Shown: one piece after another, positions 1 to 5,696 of the stretch | How the letters are laid out: each line of letters opens with the position of its first letter | Numbering within the stretch: the first letter of the stretch is position 1 | Assembly (NCBI GenBank): GCA_027083485.1 | Contig: JALWOO010000089.1 | Coordinates: 1 to 8,381, forward strand | Source: Amylibacter sp. | Lineage (GTDB): Bacteria > Pseudomonadota > Alphaproteobacteria > Rhodobacterales > Rhodobacteraceae | DNA: 8,381 nucleotides | Direction of reading: 5' to 3' | Position numbers and translations under genes: made by a program | Notes under the pieces: model-generated | Databases searched by the model: none | What the model was told of the DNA's origin: nothing | What the model saw: the letters and a program-made list of their open reading frames with translations, nothing else

Positions 1-414
1 CACCGACACCGGCAAGCCTTTTAGTAGACCGACCCGCTCCAGAAGTGCAGCTTCAAAATCCAGTTCGCCGTTCATCGCCCGCGCGGTGATCGCGGCAACC
101 CTTTCGCCAACACCCGCCTCTGCGGCCAGCTCGTCGATACATTCCTGCTGGATCATGGTGCTGTCCATATCCGCCAACAGAATCGCCTTGCGCCGGCCCG
201 CTGTTGGCTGAACCACAAGGTCTATTTCCTGCGCCTGCAAGCCTTGCCAGAGCGTTTCGAAATCATCGGGTTTTTGCGCCAGCGCCAATTCACAAGCCAC
301 ATTTTCGCATAACCAGTCCACAGGCCCGCCGGACAAATCCTGCGCTGCCTGCGCCGCAATTTCAGGGGTCAGATTGGCCTTGGCCGGATCGGCCAGCAGA
401 GTTGCGGTAAACAT
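1..414 (-). CDS. serB: Phosphoserine phosphatase SerB, N-terminal part (truncated by window edge)
   Basis: This HAD-superfamily phosphatase hydrolyses O-phospho-L-serine to L-serine, the last step of the phosphorylated serine pathway, in the cytoplasm. Translating the minus strand from the ATG at 414-412 gives 138 residues in an open frame up to base 1, so the C-terminal part lies outside the window. Residues 1-70 are the less conserved N-terminal region. HAD motif I follows as ADMDSTMI, with the nucleophile Asp82 and the acid/base Asp84. It continues into ECIDELA (Glu91 onward), which is typical of the SerB cap region. An AGGA ribosome-binding site lies about 9 bases before the ATG. The gene is divergent from serC-serA, which encode the two preceding enzymes, and this supports the assignment. 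The later HAD motifs cannot be inspected. Nothing is broken in the visible part. Confidence 0.93.
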   Translation of the reverse strand, partial: MFTATLLADPAKANLTPEIAAQAAQDLSGGPVDWLCENVACELALAQKPDDFETLWQGLQAQEIDLVVQPTAGRRKAILLADMDSTMIQQECIDELAAEAGVGERVAAITARAMNGELDFEAALLERVGLLKGLPVSV

Positions 415-496
415 GCGTGTGTTTCCTATCGTGAACAAAATATCCCGTTTGCGCCGCTTTATTTTCCAAATGCGGCAAAAACGCCAGTCTTAACTG

Positions 497-525
497 TTGG
501 CAGAACGAAAAGAATCTCTTAGACG
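497..525 (+). promoter_or_regulatory. Possible sigma-70-type promoter for serC-serA
   Basis: TTGGCA at 497-502 resembles a -35 box, and TTAGAC/TAGACG at 519-525 is a weak -10 at 16-17 base spacing. Transcription from it would begin near 530, at the foot of the folded leader that starts at 529. The -35 is good and the -10 is poor, so this is inference from spacing and position. Confidence 0.33.
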
Positions 526-528
526 CCG

Positions 529-580
529 CAGTGGGACACCTCTCCCCAACGAGAGGCACATATCTGTGAGGATACCACTG
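529..580 (+). ncRNA. serC leader RNA motif (cis-regulatory 5' UTR structure)
   Basis: The last 52 bases before the serC start codon fold into a compact junction. An outer 6-bp stem pairs CAGTGG (529-534) with CCACTG (575-580). Inside it are a perfect 6-bp hairpin, CCTCTC (539-544) with GAGAGG (551-556) around a CCCAAC loop, and directly next to it a 4-bp hairpin, CACA (557-560) with TGTG (565-568). The Shine-Dalgarno GAGG (568-571) sits in the junction strand between the small hairpin and the outer stem, whose 3' side ends right at the ATG. A conserved 'serC RNA motif' has been described upstream of serC-serA operons in Alphaproteobacteria, and position, size and gene context fit it. The pairing is read directly; membership in that named family is from memory and was not tested with a covariance model. 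The probable role is control of serC-serA translation, with the ligand, if any, unknown. Confidence 0.68.
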
Positions 581-1741
581 ATGACAAGTACAAAACCGGG
601 CACACGCCCGAACAATCCCCAATTCTCTTCCGGCCCCTGCACCAAGCCGACCACATGGTCGCTGGACGCATTGCGCGACGCTGCCCTTGGCCGTTCGCAC
701 CGGGCCGCGATTGGCAAAGCCAAGCTGAAAGACGCGATTGAAACCACCCGCGAGGTGCTGGAAATCCCTGCGGATTACCGCATCGGCATCGTGCCCGCAT
801 CGGACACCGGCGCGGTCGAAATGGCGCTGTGGTCGCTGCTGGGCGCGCGCGGCGTGGACATGCTGAGCTGGGAAAGCTTCGGCGCGGGCTGGGTTACGGA
901 TGTGACCAAACAGCTGGGTCTGGACATCACCCATCACGCGGCGGATTACGGAAAATTGCCGAACCTGAGCGCGGTCAATTTCGACAATGACGTTGTGTTC
1001 ACATGGAACGGCACCACCTCTGGCGTCAAGGTTCCAAACGGCGATTTCATCCCTGCGGACCGTCAGGGCCTGACCATTTGCGACGCCACATCGGCGGCAT
1101 TTGCGCAGGATCTGCCTTGGGACAAACTGGACGTGACCACCTTCAGCTGGCAAAAGGTTCTGGGCGGAGAAGCCGCCCACGGCATGCTGATCCTGTCACC
1201 CCGCGCGGTTGAGCGGCTGGAAAGCTATACCCCCGCATGGCCGCTGCCGAAAATTTTCCGCATGACTAAAGGCGGCAAATTGATCGAGGGTATCTTTACC
1301 GGTGCCACCATCAACACCCCGTCCATGCTGGCGGTCGAGGATTATCTGGTCGCGCTGGAATGGGCCAAATCCGTTGGCGGCAAGACCGGCATGATGGCGC
1401 GTGCCGATGCCAACCTTGCGGTGCTGGAAAAATTTGTGGCTGAAAACGACTGGATCGATTTTCTGGCCGAAGATCCGGCCACACGGTCCAACACTTCCGT
1501 TTGCGTCAAGATCACTGATTCGCGGGTTGCGGCGCTGGATAGCGCGGCTCAGGCTGCTTTTGCCAAGGGCTTGGCCAAGCTGCTGGAAACAGAAGAAGCC
1601 GCCTATGACATCGGTTCCTATCGCGACGCGCCTGCGGGCCTGCGCATCTGGACCGGCGGCACCGTTGAAACCACGGACCTTGAGGCCCTGATGCCTTGGC
1701 TGAACTGGGCGTTTGAAACCCAGATCGCAACTCTTTCCTGA
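581..1741 (+). CDS. serC: Phosphoserine aminotransferase SerC
   Basis: This PLP-dependent class-V aminotransferase converts 3-phosphohydroxypyruvate plus glutamate into phosphoserine and 2-oxoglutarate, the second step of serine synthesis; members can also act in pyridoxine synthesis. The product has 386 residues, normal for the alphaproteobacterial type. The N-terminus has [12 protein letters not shown], the conserved substrate-loop region. ICDATSA supplies the PLP-pyridine-binding Asp168, and [14 protein letters not shown] contains the Schiff-base Lys192. The ATG at 581 was chosen because the family begins with MTxTKPGTRP-like sequence, because GAGG at 568-571 gives a 9-base spacing, and because the frame upstream to a TTG at 497 encodes promoter and leader, not protein-like sequence. 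It is followed by serA after 42 bases, in one transcript. The folded leader just upstream is the likely control point. Confidence 0.96.
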   Translation: MTSTKPGTRPNNPQFSSGPCTKPTTWSLDALRDAALGRSHRAAIGKAKLKDAIETTREVLEIPADYRIGIVPASDTGAVEMALWSLLGARGVDMLSWESFGAGWVTDVTKQLGLDITHHAADYGKLPNLSAVNFDNDVVFTWNGTTSGVKVPNGDFIPADRQGLTICDATSAAFAQDLPWDKLDVTTFSWQKVLGGEAAHGMLILSPRAVERLESYTPAWPLPKIFRMTKGGKLIEGIFTGATINTPSMLAVEDYLVALEWAKSVGGKTGMMARADANLAVLEKFVAENDWIDFLAEDPATRSNTSVCVKITDSRVAALDSAAQAAFAKGLAKLLETEEAAYDIGSYRDAPAGLRIWTGGTVETTDLEALMPWLNWAFETQIATLS

Positions 1742-1770
1742 CACACCGGCAACACGCCGAACCGATTTAT

Positions 1771-1777
1771 AAGGAGG
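1771..1777 (+). promoter_or_regulatory. Strong ribosome-binding site of serA
   Basis: AAGGAGG lies 6 bases before the serA ATG and is near-perfect complementarity to the 16S rRNA 3' end. It is clearly stronger than the serC site, so serA should be efficiently initiated independently of serC translation. Confidence 0.8.
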
Positions 1778-1783
1778 CATAAA

Positions 1784-3376
1784 ATGCCTAAAGTACTCGT
1801 ATCCGACAAACTCTCTGCAACCGCTGTGCAAATTTTCCGCGACAAAGGCATCGAGGTGGATTTTGAACCCGATCTGGGCAAAGACAAAGCTGCCCTGCTG
1901 GCGCGCATTGGTGATTACGATGGTCTGGCCATTCGTTCCGCCACCAAGGTAACCGAAAAAATTCTGGACGCGGCCACCAACCTGAAAGTGATTGGCCGCG
2001 CCGGTATCGGGGTGGACAATGTGGACCTGAAGGCCGCCACCCGCAAAGGGGTGATCGTGATGAACACCCCGTTCGGCAACGCCATAACCACCGCAGAACA
2101 CGCGATTGCCATGATGTTCGCCGTAGCGCGCCAAATTCCGGCGGCCAATGAATCCACCCATGCCGGCAAATGGGAAAAGTCCCGTTTTATGGGCACCGAG
2201 CTGACCTATAAAACCCTTGGCCTAATTGGTGCGGGCAACATCGGGTCCATCGTCGCCAAACGGGCGCTGGGGCTGGAAATGAAGGTCGTCGCCTATGATC
2301 CCTTCCTGTCCGAAGAACGCGCAGCCAAACTCGGGGTCACCAAAGTAGAGCTGGACGAGCTGGTAGCACAGGCCGATTTCATTACCCTGCACGTACCGAA
2401 AACAGACAAAACCGCCGGTATGATTTCTGCCGATGTTATCGCCAAAATGAAAGACGGCGTGCGCATCGTGAACTGTGCCCGCGGTGGTCTTGTGGACGAA
2501 GAAGCTTTGGCCGAAGCCATTAAATCCGGCAAAGTTGCCGGTGCTGCATTTGACGTGTTCGCTGTGGAACCCGCCACCGACAGCCCGCTGTTCAACCTGC
2601 CAAACGTGGTTGTCACCCCGCATCTGGGCGCGGCCACAACAGAAGCACAGGAAAACGTGGCCATTCAGGTAGCCGAACAGATTTCCGATTACCTGCTGAA
2701 CGGTGCAGTGACCAATGCCATCAACATGCCCTCTATCACTGCCGAGGAAGCGCCGATCCTCGGGCCTTTCGTCAAACTGGCCACCCATATCGGTGCCTTT
2801 GTTGGTCAAATGACCGAAGAGCCGATCAAATCCATTTCGATCACATATGACGGTAAAGTTGCCGAGATGAACACCAAAGCCATCGGCTCTGCGGCTATTT
2901 CCGGTGTGCTTCGGGCACAAAATCCGGATGTGAACATGGTGTCGGCTCCGGTTCTGGCCGAAGAACGGGGGATCAAGGTTTCCTCGACAACACAAGCGAA
3001 ATCAGGTGTTTTTGACAGCTATATCAAGCTGACCGTGACCACCGACAAACAGGAACGCTCCATTGCCGGCACCGTGTTTTCCGATGGCAAGCCCCGGTTT
3101 ATCCAGATCAAAGGCATCAACATCGACGCGGAAGTCGGGCGGCACATGCTCTATACCACCAACCGCGATGTGCCGGGGATTATCGGTACGCTGGGCGAGA
3201 TCATGGCGAAACACGGGGTGAATATTGCCAACTTTACCCTTGGCCGTTCCGACGCCGGTGCCAACGCCATCGCGTTGCTGTATCTGGATGAAGCCCTGCC
3301 GGAAGCAACCGTCAAAGACCTGTGTGAAACCGGCCTGTTCAATCAGGTGCGCCCGCTGGAATTCGATGTGAGCTAA
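1784..3376 (+). CDS. serA: D-3-phosphoglycerate dehydrogenase SerA (long form with ASB and ACT domains)
   Basis: This NAD-dependent enzyme oxidises 3-phosphoglycerate to 3-phosphohydroxypyruvate, the first and usually serine-inhibited step of serine synthesis. Its 530 residues match the long (type I) form. The order is: N-terminal catalytic half (about 1-100), a Rossmann NAD-binding domain with GAGNIG at 149-154 followed by Asp172 in AYDPF, and the return of the catalytic domain. Then come an intervening allosteric-substrate-binding domain (about 320-445) and a C-terminal ACT domain (about 455-530, with RDVPGIIGTLGEIMAKHGVN). The catalytic triad is visible: Arg233 in NCARGG, Glu262 in AVEP and His280 in TPHLGAAT. 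The ACT domain implies feedback by serine, as known for relatives. It is the second gene of the serC-serA operon and ends at a clear intrinsic terminator. All key residues are present. Confidence 0.97.
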   Translation: MPKVLVSDKLSATAVQIFRDKGIEVDFEPDLGKDKAALLARIGDYDGLAIRSATKVTEKILDAATNLKVIGRAGIGVDNVDLKAATRKGVIVMNTPFGNAITTAEHAIAMMFAVARQIPAANESTHAGKWEKSRFMGTELTYKTLGLIGAGNIGSIVAKRALGLEMKVVAYDPFLSEERAAKLGVTKVELDELVAQADFITLHVPKTDKTAGMISADVIAKMKDGVRIVNCARGGLVDEEALAEAIKSGKVAGAAFDVFAVEPATDSPLFNLPNVVVTPHLGAATTEAQENVAIQVAEQISDYLLNGAVTNAINMPSITAEEAPILGPFVKLATHIGAFVGQMTEEPIKSISITYDGKVAEMNTKAIGSAAISGVLRAQNPDVNMVSAPVLAEERGIKVSSTTQAKSGVFDSYIKLTVTTDKQERSIAGTVFSDGKPRFIQIKGINIDAEVGRHMLYTTNRDVPGIIGTLGEIMAKHGVNIANFTLGRSDAGANAIALLYLDEALPEATVKDLCETGLFNQVRPLEFDVS

Positions 3377-3405
3377 GCCACAAGAATTGCAAGGCCTGTT
3401 ATTGT

Positions 3406-3440
3406 CCCTGCCGGAGGAGCCTCCGGCGGGGATATTTTTT
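3406..3440 (+). terminator. Rho-independent terminator of serC-serA
   Basis: Bases 3406-3431 form an 11-bp GC-rich hairpin with one T-G wobble and a tight GAGC loop. It is followed, after ATA, by six T residues at 3435-3440. It lies 30 bases after the serA stop. Read on the minus strand, the hairpin also follows the stop of the converging oxidoreductase gene, but no T-run lies on that side, so it would be only a weak terminator in that direction. Confidence 0.9.
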
Positions 3441-3456
3441 GCGAATTCGAAATATG

Positions 3457-4629
3457 TTAACCGAGTAATTTGGCCTTGAGCGACAGGTAAATCGTTCGCA
3501 GGATCAGGCGCGCGGAAAAATTGGAGCGCAGCATTTGTGTGACTTCACGTTCGGAAAGGCGGGCCAAGCGGCGCACGGCCTGATCCCAGCGTTGCGGCGT
3601 GTAATCGGCGATACGCCGGTTCATCATGTAACCATATTTATAATCGCGGGCATAGGCCTTGGCCGCGCGGGTTTCATAGCGTTGCAATGCGGTTTTATCG
3701 CCGGCAATAAAGGCAGATAAATCCCGCCCCAGATGGCGACCTTGCTCAATAGCCATGCGGATGCCTTCGCCCACGGTAGGGGAGGCAAAGTTGGCCGCAT
3801 CACCTGTGCGGATCACTTTGCCGTAAACCAGTTTCGGGTCATAAGGTACCGAGGGAATTATGCCGGCATTCACGTCATATTCCTTAGGGATTTCAATGCC
3901 ATAGCGCGCAGCATGCCCGCCTTGAACAAAGCTGTTCATCACCTGTCGCGGGGTTAAATCGGTGTCCGGATTGATCACGCCGACCCCCAAGCGCAGCCGG
4001 TCATTGGCTGTTGGGAATATCCAGCCATAGCCGGTTAAAACAGTGGAGCCGACAAACAGAACCGCGCGGTTTTTGGCAAAATTTCCACGCGGGAATTCGT
4101 ATTCAATGCCCACGCCTGTACGCTTCGGTCTCGCCCCCAGATTCAGGCTTTCCCAAACGGCAGAGTGCCAGCCGGACGCATCGATAATATATTTTGACCG
4201 GATAGTCTGCACCCCTAGAGAACGGGAGCGGACCTTTGACAGATACAGGCCGTTTGCCTGTTCTTCGGTGCTTACAAATTTGCGGCCGAGCAAGAGCCGT
4301 CGATCCAGTGTATCCGACAACCCCGCCAGATACCGATACAGGCCGGTAATATCCAGAACCACCATTTTGTCGTTTTCAATGGGAAAGGACGCCTGTTCAT
4401 TGTCCGAATAGAAATCCAGCCGGTCAATCACTTGATATAAGTCCGGCGGAATATCCAGTGCCTGCATATCGCACAGAAAGCTGCCGCCACTGGTGCGCAC
4501 GGGGCGGCCGATTTCGGCATCCTGATGCACAACAATACTGGAAATTCCAGAGGCCAGATGTGACGCCACCGACAGGCCCGCAGGCCCGCCGCCCACAATC
4601 AGAACGTCACATTCCAGCGGGTCACTCAA
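3457..4629 (-). CDS. FAD-dependent geranylgeranyl-reductase-family oxidoreductase
   Basis: This is a 390-residue flavoprotein of the geranylgeranyl reductase (GGR) family, whose members saturate isoprenoid chains of chlorophyll precursors, archaeal lipids or quinones. The N-terminal Rossmann fold has CDVLIVGGGPAGLSVA, with the FAD dinucleotide motif at 13-18. YGWIFP at 201-206 matches the GGR-specific YxWxFP signature that shapes the substrate cavity. GDAANFASPTVGEGIR (276-291) is the second FAD contact, characteristic of this group and of para-hydroxybenzoate-hydroxylase folds. The C-terminal tail (300-390) is basic and helical. No signal peptide is seen. The start is probably the TTG at 4629-4627: GAGG lies 7 bases before it and it overlaps the end of the phosphatase gene by 8 bases, suggesting translational coupling. 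No photosynthesis or carotenoid gene is nearby, so the substrate is unknown. Family assignment is firm, function is not. Confidence 0.85.
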   Translation of the reverse strand: MSDPLECDVLIVGGGPAGLSVASHLASGISSIVVHQDAEIGRPVRTSGGSFLCDMQALDIPPDLYQVIDRLDFYSDNEQASFPIENDKMVVLDITGLYRYLAGLSDTLDRRLLLGRKFVSTEEQANGLYLSKVRSRSLGVQTIRSKYIIDASGWHSAVWESLNLGARPKRTGVGIEYEFPRGNFAKNRAVLFVGSTVLTGYGWIFPTANDRLRLGVGVINPDTDLTPRQVMNSFVQGGHAARYGIEIPKEYDVNAGIIPSVPYDPKLVYGKVIRTGDAANFASPTVGEGIRMAIEQGRHLGRDLSAFIAGDKTALQRYETRAAKAYARDYKYGYMMNRRIADYTPQRWDQAVRRLARLSEREVTQMLRSNFSARLILRTIYLSLKAKLLG

Positions 4630-5284
4630 TATCCAGCCTCAGCAGATCAAAAACAATTTCGGGGACTTCCTCGGGGGCTCCTGCCAAAGCATCTGCCTCT
4701 ACCATGTGTAATTCTTCAGGTTCGCCATACCCCCAGAGCGCTCCGACAGAGGGAATATCGTTGTTGCGCGCGCCGATAATATCAAACCGCCGATCTCCGA
4801 TCATCACACTGCGCGCCGGATCGGCACCGGTTTCATCCAGTGCAAATTTCAGCAGCTCGGTTTTATCGGAATTGGTACCATCCAGTTCGGAACCGAACAA
4901 TTGTTCCACATGGGCATGAATGCCAAAATGTTCGATCAGCTCGTTCGCATAAACATGCGGTTTGGAGGTTGCGACAAACAGGCGGGCATCCACCTGATGA
5001 AAGGCATCAAACATGTCACCGATACCATCGTACACATCGGCAAGGTACATGGCTTCGTCAGTATAGTGTTCGCGATAGATCGCCATGGCCTCGTGCAAAT
5101 CCGCCCCCGGCCCCAGCAGCACATCAAAGCTGTTGTGCAAAGGCGGACCAATGCACCAGGTCAGTTCATTTTGCGTGGGAATGTCAGCCACTCCCAATTC
5201 TTGCAACGTGTACTGAATGGAGCTGGTGATCCCTTCTTTGGGGTCGATCAATGTGCCGTCCAGATCCAGGAAAACAGTCAGCAT
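4622..5284 (-). CDS. HAD-superfamily phosphatase (phosphoglycolate phosphatase-like)
   Basis: A 220-residue cytoplasmic haloacid-dehalogenase-type hydrolase that probably dephosphorylates a small metabolite. Motif I is FLDLDGTLID, with nucleophile Asp7 and acid/base Asp9. An alpha-helical cap follows, with GITSSIQYTLQELG and the CIGPPLHNSF segment usual in the Gph/PpaX-like subgroup. Motif II is VATSKP (Thr106/Ser107), motif III is Lys141, and motif IV is IGDRRFDIIGARNN with Asp164 and Asp168. All catalytic positions are intact. The ATG at 5284-5282 was chosen because motif I then starts six residues in, as is normal, and because its A is the last base of the upstream gene's TGA (1-base overlap). 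A longer frame starting with GTG at 5341 would run inside that upstream gene. It is the middle gene of a three-gene operon. The substrate cannot be named from sequence. Confidence 0.87.
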   Translation of the reverse strand: MLTVFLDLDGTLIDPKEGITSSIQYTLQELGVADIPTQNELTWCIGPPLHNSFDVLLGPGADLHEAMAIYREHYTDEAMYLADVYDGIGDMFDAFHQVDARLFVATSKPHVYANELIEHFGIHAHVEQLFGSELDGTNSDKTELLKFALDETGADPARSVMIGDRRFDIIGARNNDIPSVGALWGYGEPEELHMVEADALAGAPEEVPEIVFDLLRLDIE

Positions 5285-5493
5285 CAGATTATTTCCATAA
5301 ACGCCGCGTTGAAGACCGGCGCTAAATTGCCAATGCGGCACTCAACCTGATCTGCATTCGCAACAAGCCGGATGTTTTTCACTTGCCTGCCCCGCTTAAG
5401 CCTTTTCGACACACCTTTGACCTTGAGGACATTGATCATCATAACCGTGTCGCCATCGTATAATCCGGTACCATGTAAAGCGCGCGTTGCCAT
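5284..5493 (-). CDS. Stand-alone PhnA-domain protein (PhnA/YjdM C-terminal domain)
   Basis: A 69-residue basic protein. It matches the C-terminal PhnA domain of the YjdM/PhnA family: DGDTV at 13-17, LKVKG at 23-27, LKRGRQVKNIRLV at 32-44, then a stretch ending in a hydrophobic tail. These are the diagnostic core words of that domain. The N-terminal zinc ribbon of E. coli YjdM (about 110 residues) is absent and the protein has a single Cys, so it is a domain-only version. Despite the historic name, an enzymatic role in phosphonate use has not been established for the family. The ATG at 5493-5491 has GAGGG a few bases upstream, so it should be well translated. It is the first gene of the operon with the HAD phosphatase, which it overlaps by one base. 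The function is unknown. Confidence 0.8.
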   Translation of the reverse strand: MATRALHGTGLYDGDTVMMINVLKVKGVSKRLKRGRQVKNIRLVANADQVECRIGNLAPVFNAAFMEII

Positions 5494-5696
5494 GTCTTCC
5501 CTCGCTTAGGTTTACCGAAGCAATACTCTTTCAAAATCAAAAGGTCGACCTAGAATGCGGGCCATTGTTCACAATTCGGCACTAATTGGCCTTATTTTTG
5601 CTTTATTTTGCTAATATATTATTCACTAACCAGGTTTATCATCGCCTATGAATACTTAATTCTATGTTCACGTTTATCCAGTGAGGTATCAAGATA
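5494..5696 (+). promoter_or_regulatory. Divergent AT-rich intergenic region with extended -10 promoter and palindromes
   Basis: This 203-base spacer between the PhnA-domain operon (minus) and the Hint protein gene (plus) is markedly AT-rich from 5581 on. TGCTAATAT at 5609-5617 is a good extended -10 element for the plus-strand gene, without a clear -35 at proper distance. It would leave a leader of roughly 70 bases. Two small palindromes lie between the divergent genes: AGGTCGACCT (5542-5551), a perfect 10-mer, and ATTGT-TC-ACAAT (5564-5575). Either could be an operator. I could not fix a convincing promoter for the minus-strand operon. The plus-strand ribosome-binding site is GTGAGG at 5681-5686, 10 bases before the ATG. 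Confidence 0.4.

Noticed and set aside
497..580. Upstream TTG start extending SerC by 28 residues
   Set aside because: The extension is not like SerC N-termini, it covers the likely promoter and leader RNA, and the ATG at 581 has a well-spaced ribosome-binding site.
362..1180. Long minus-strand open frame (272 codons) opposite serC
   Set aside because: It lies antisense to the clearly conserved serC and overlaps the start of serB; its translation is Arg/His/Gly-rich with no recognisable motif, as expected of a shadow frame in GC-rich DNA.
1196..2161. Minus-strand open frame (321 codons) opposite the serC-serA junction
   Set aside because: It spans the ends of two well-identified genes on the other strand and shows no family motif.
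2222..2995. Minus-strand open frame (257 codons) opposite serA
   Set aside because: It is antisense to the catalytic and ASB domains of serA; the Cys/His/Phe-rich composition is a frame artefact.
4458..4919. Plus-strand open frame (153 codons) across the GGR/HAD junction
   Set aside because: It is antisense to two genes with intact motifs; its Ser/Pro-rich translation has no recognisable feature.
5285..5341. Upstream GTG start extending the HAD phosphatase by 19 residues
   Set aside because: The extension lies wholly inside the PhnA-domain gene and puts HAD motif I unusually far from the N-terminus; the ATG at 5284 overlaps the preceding stop codon as usual for coupled genes.
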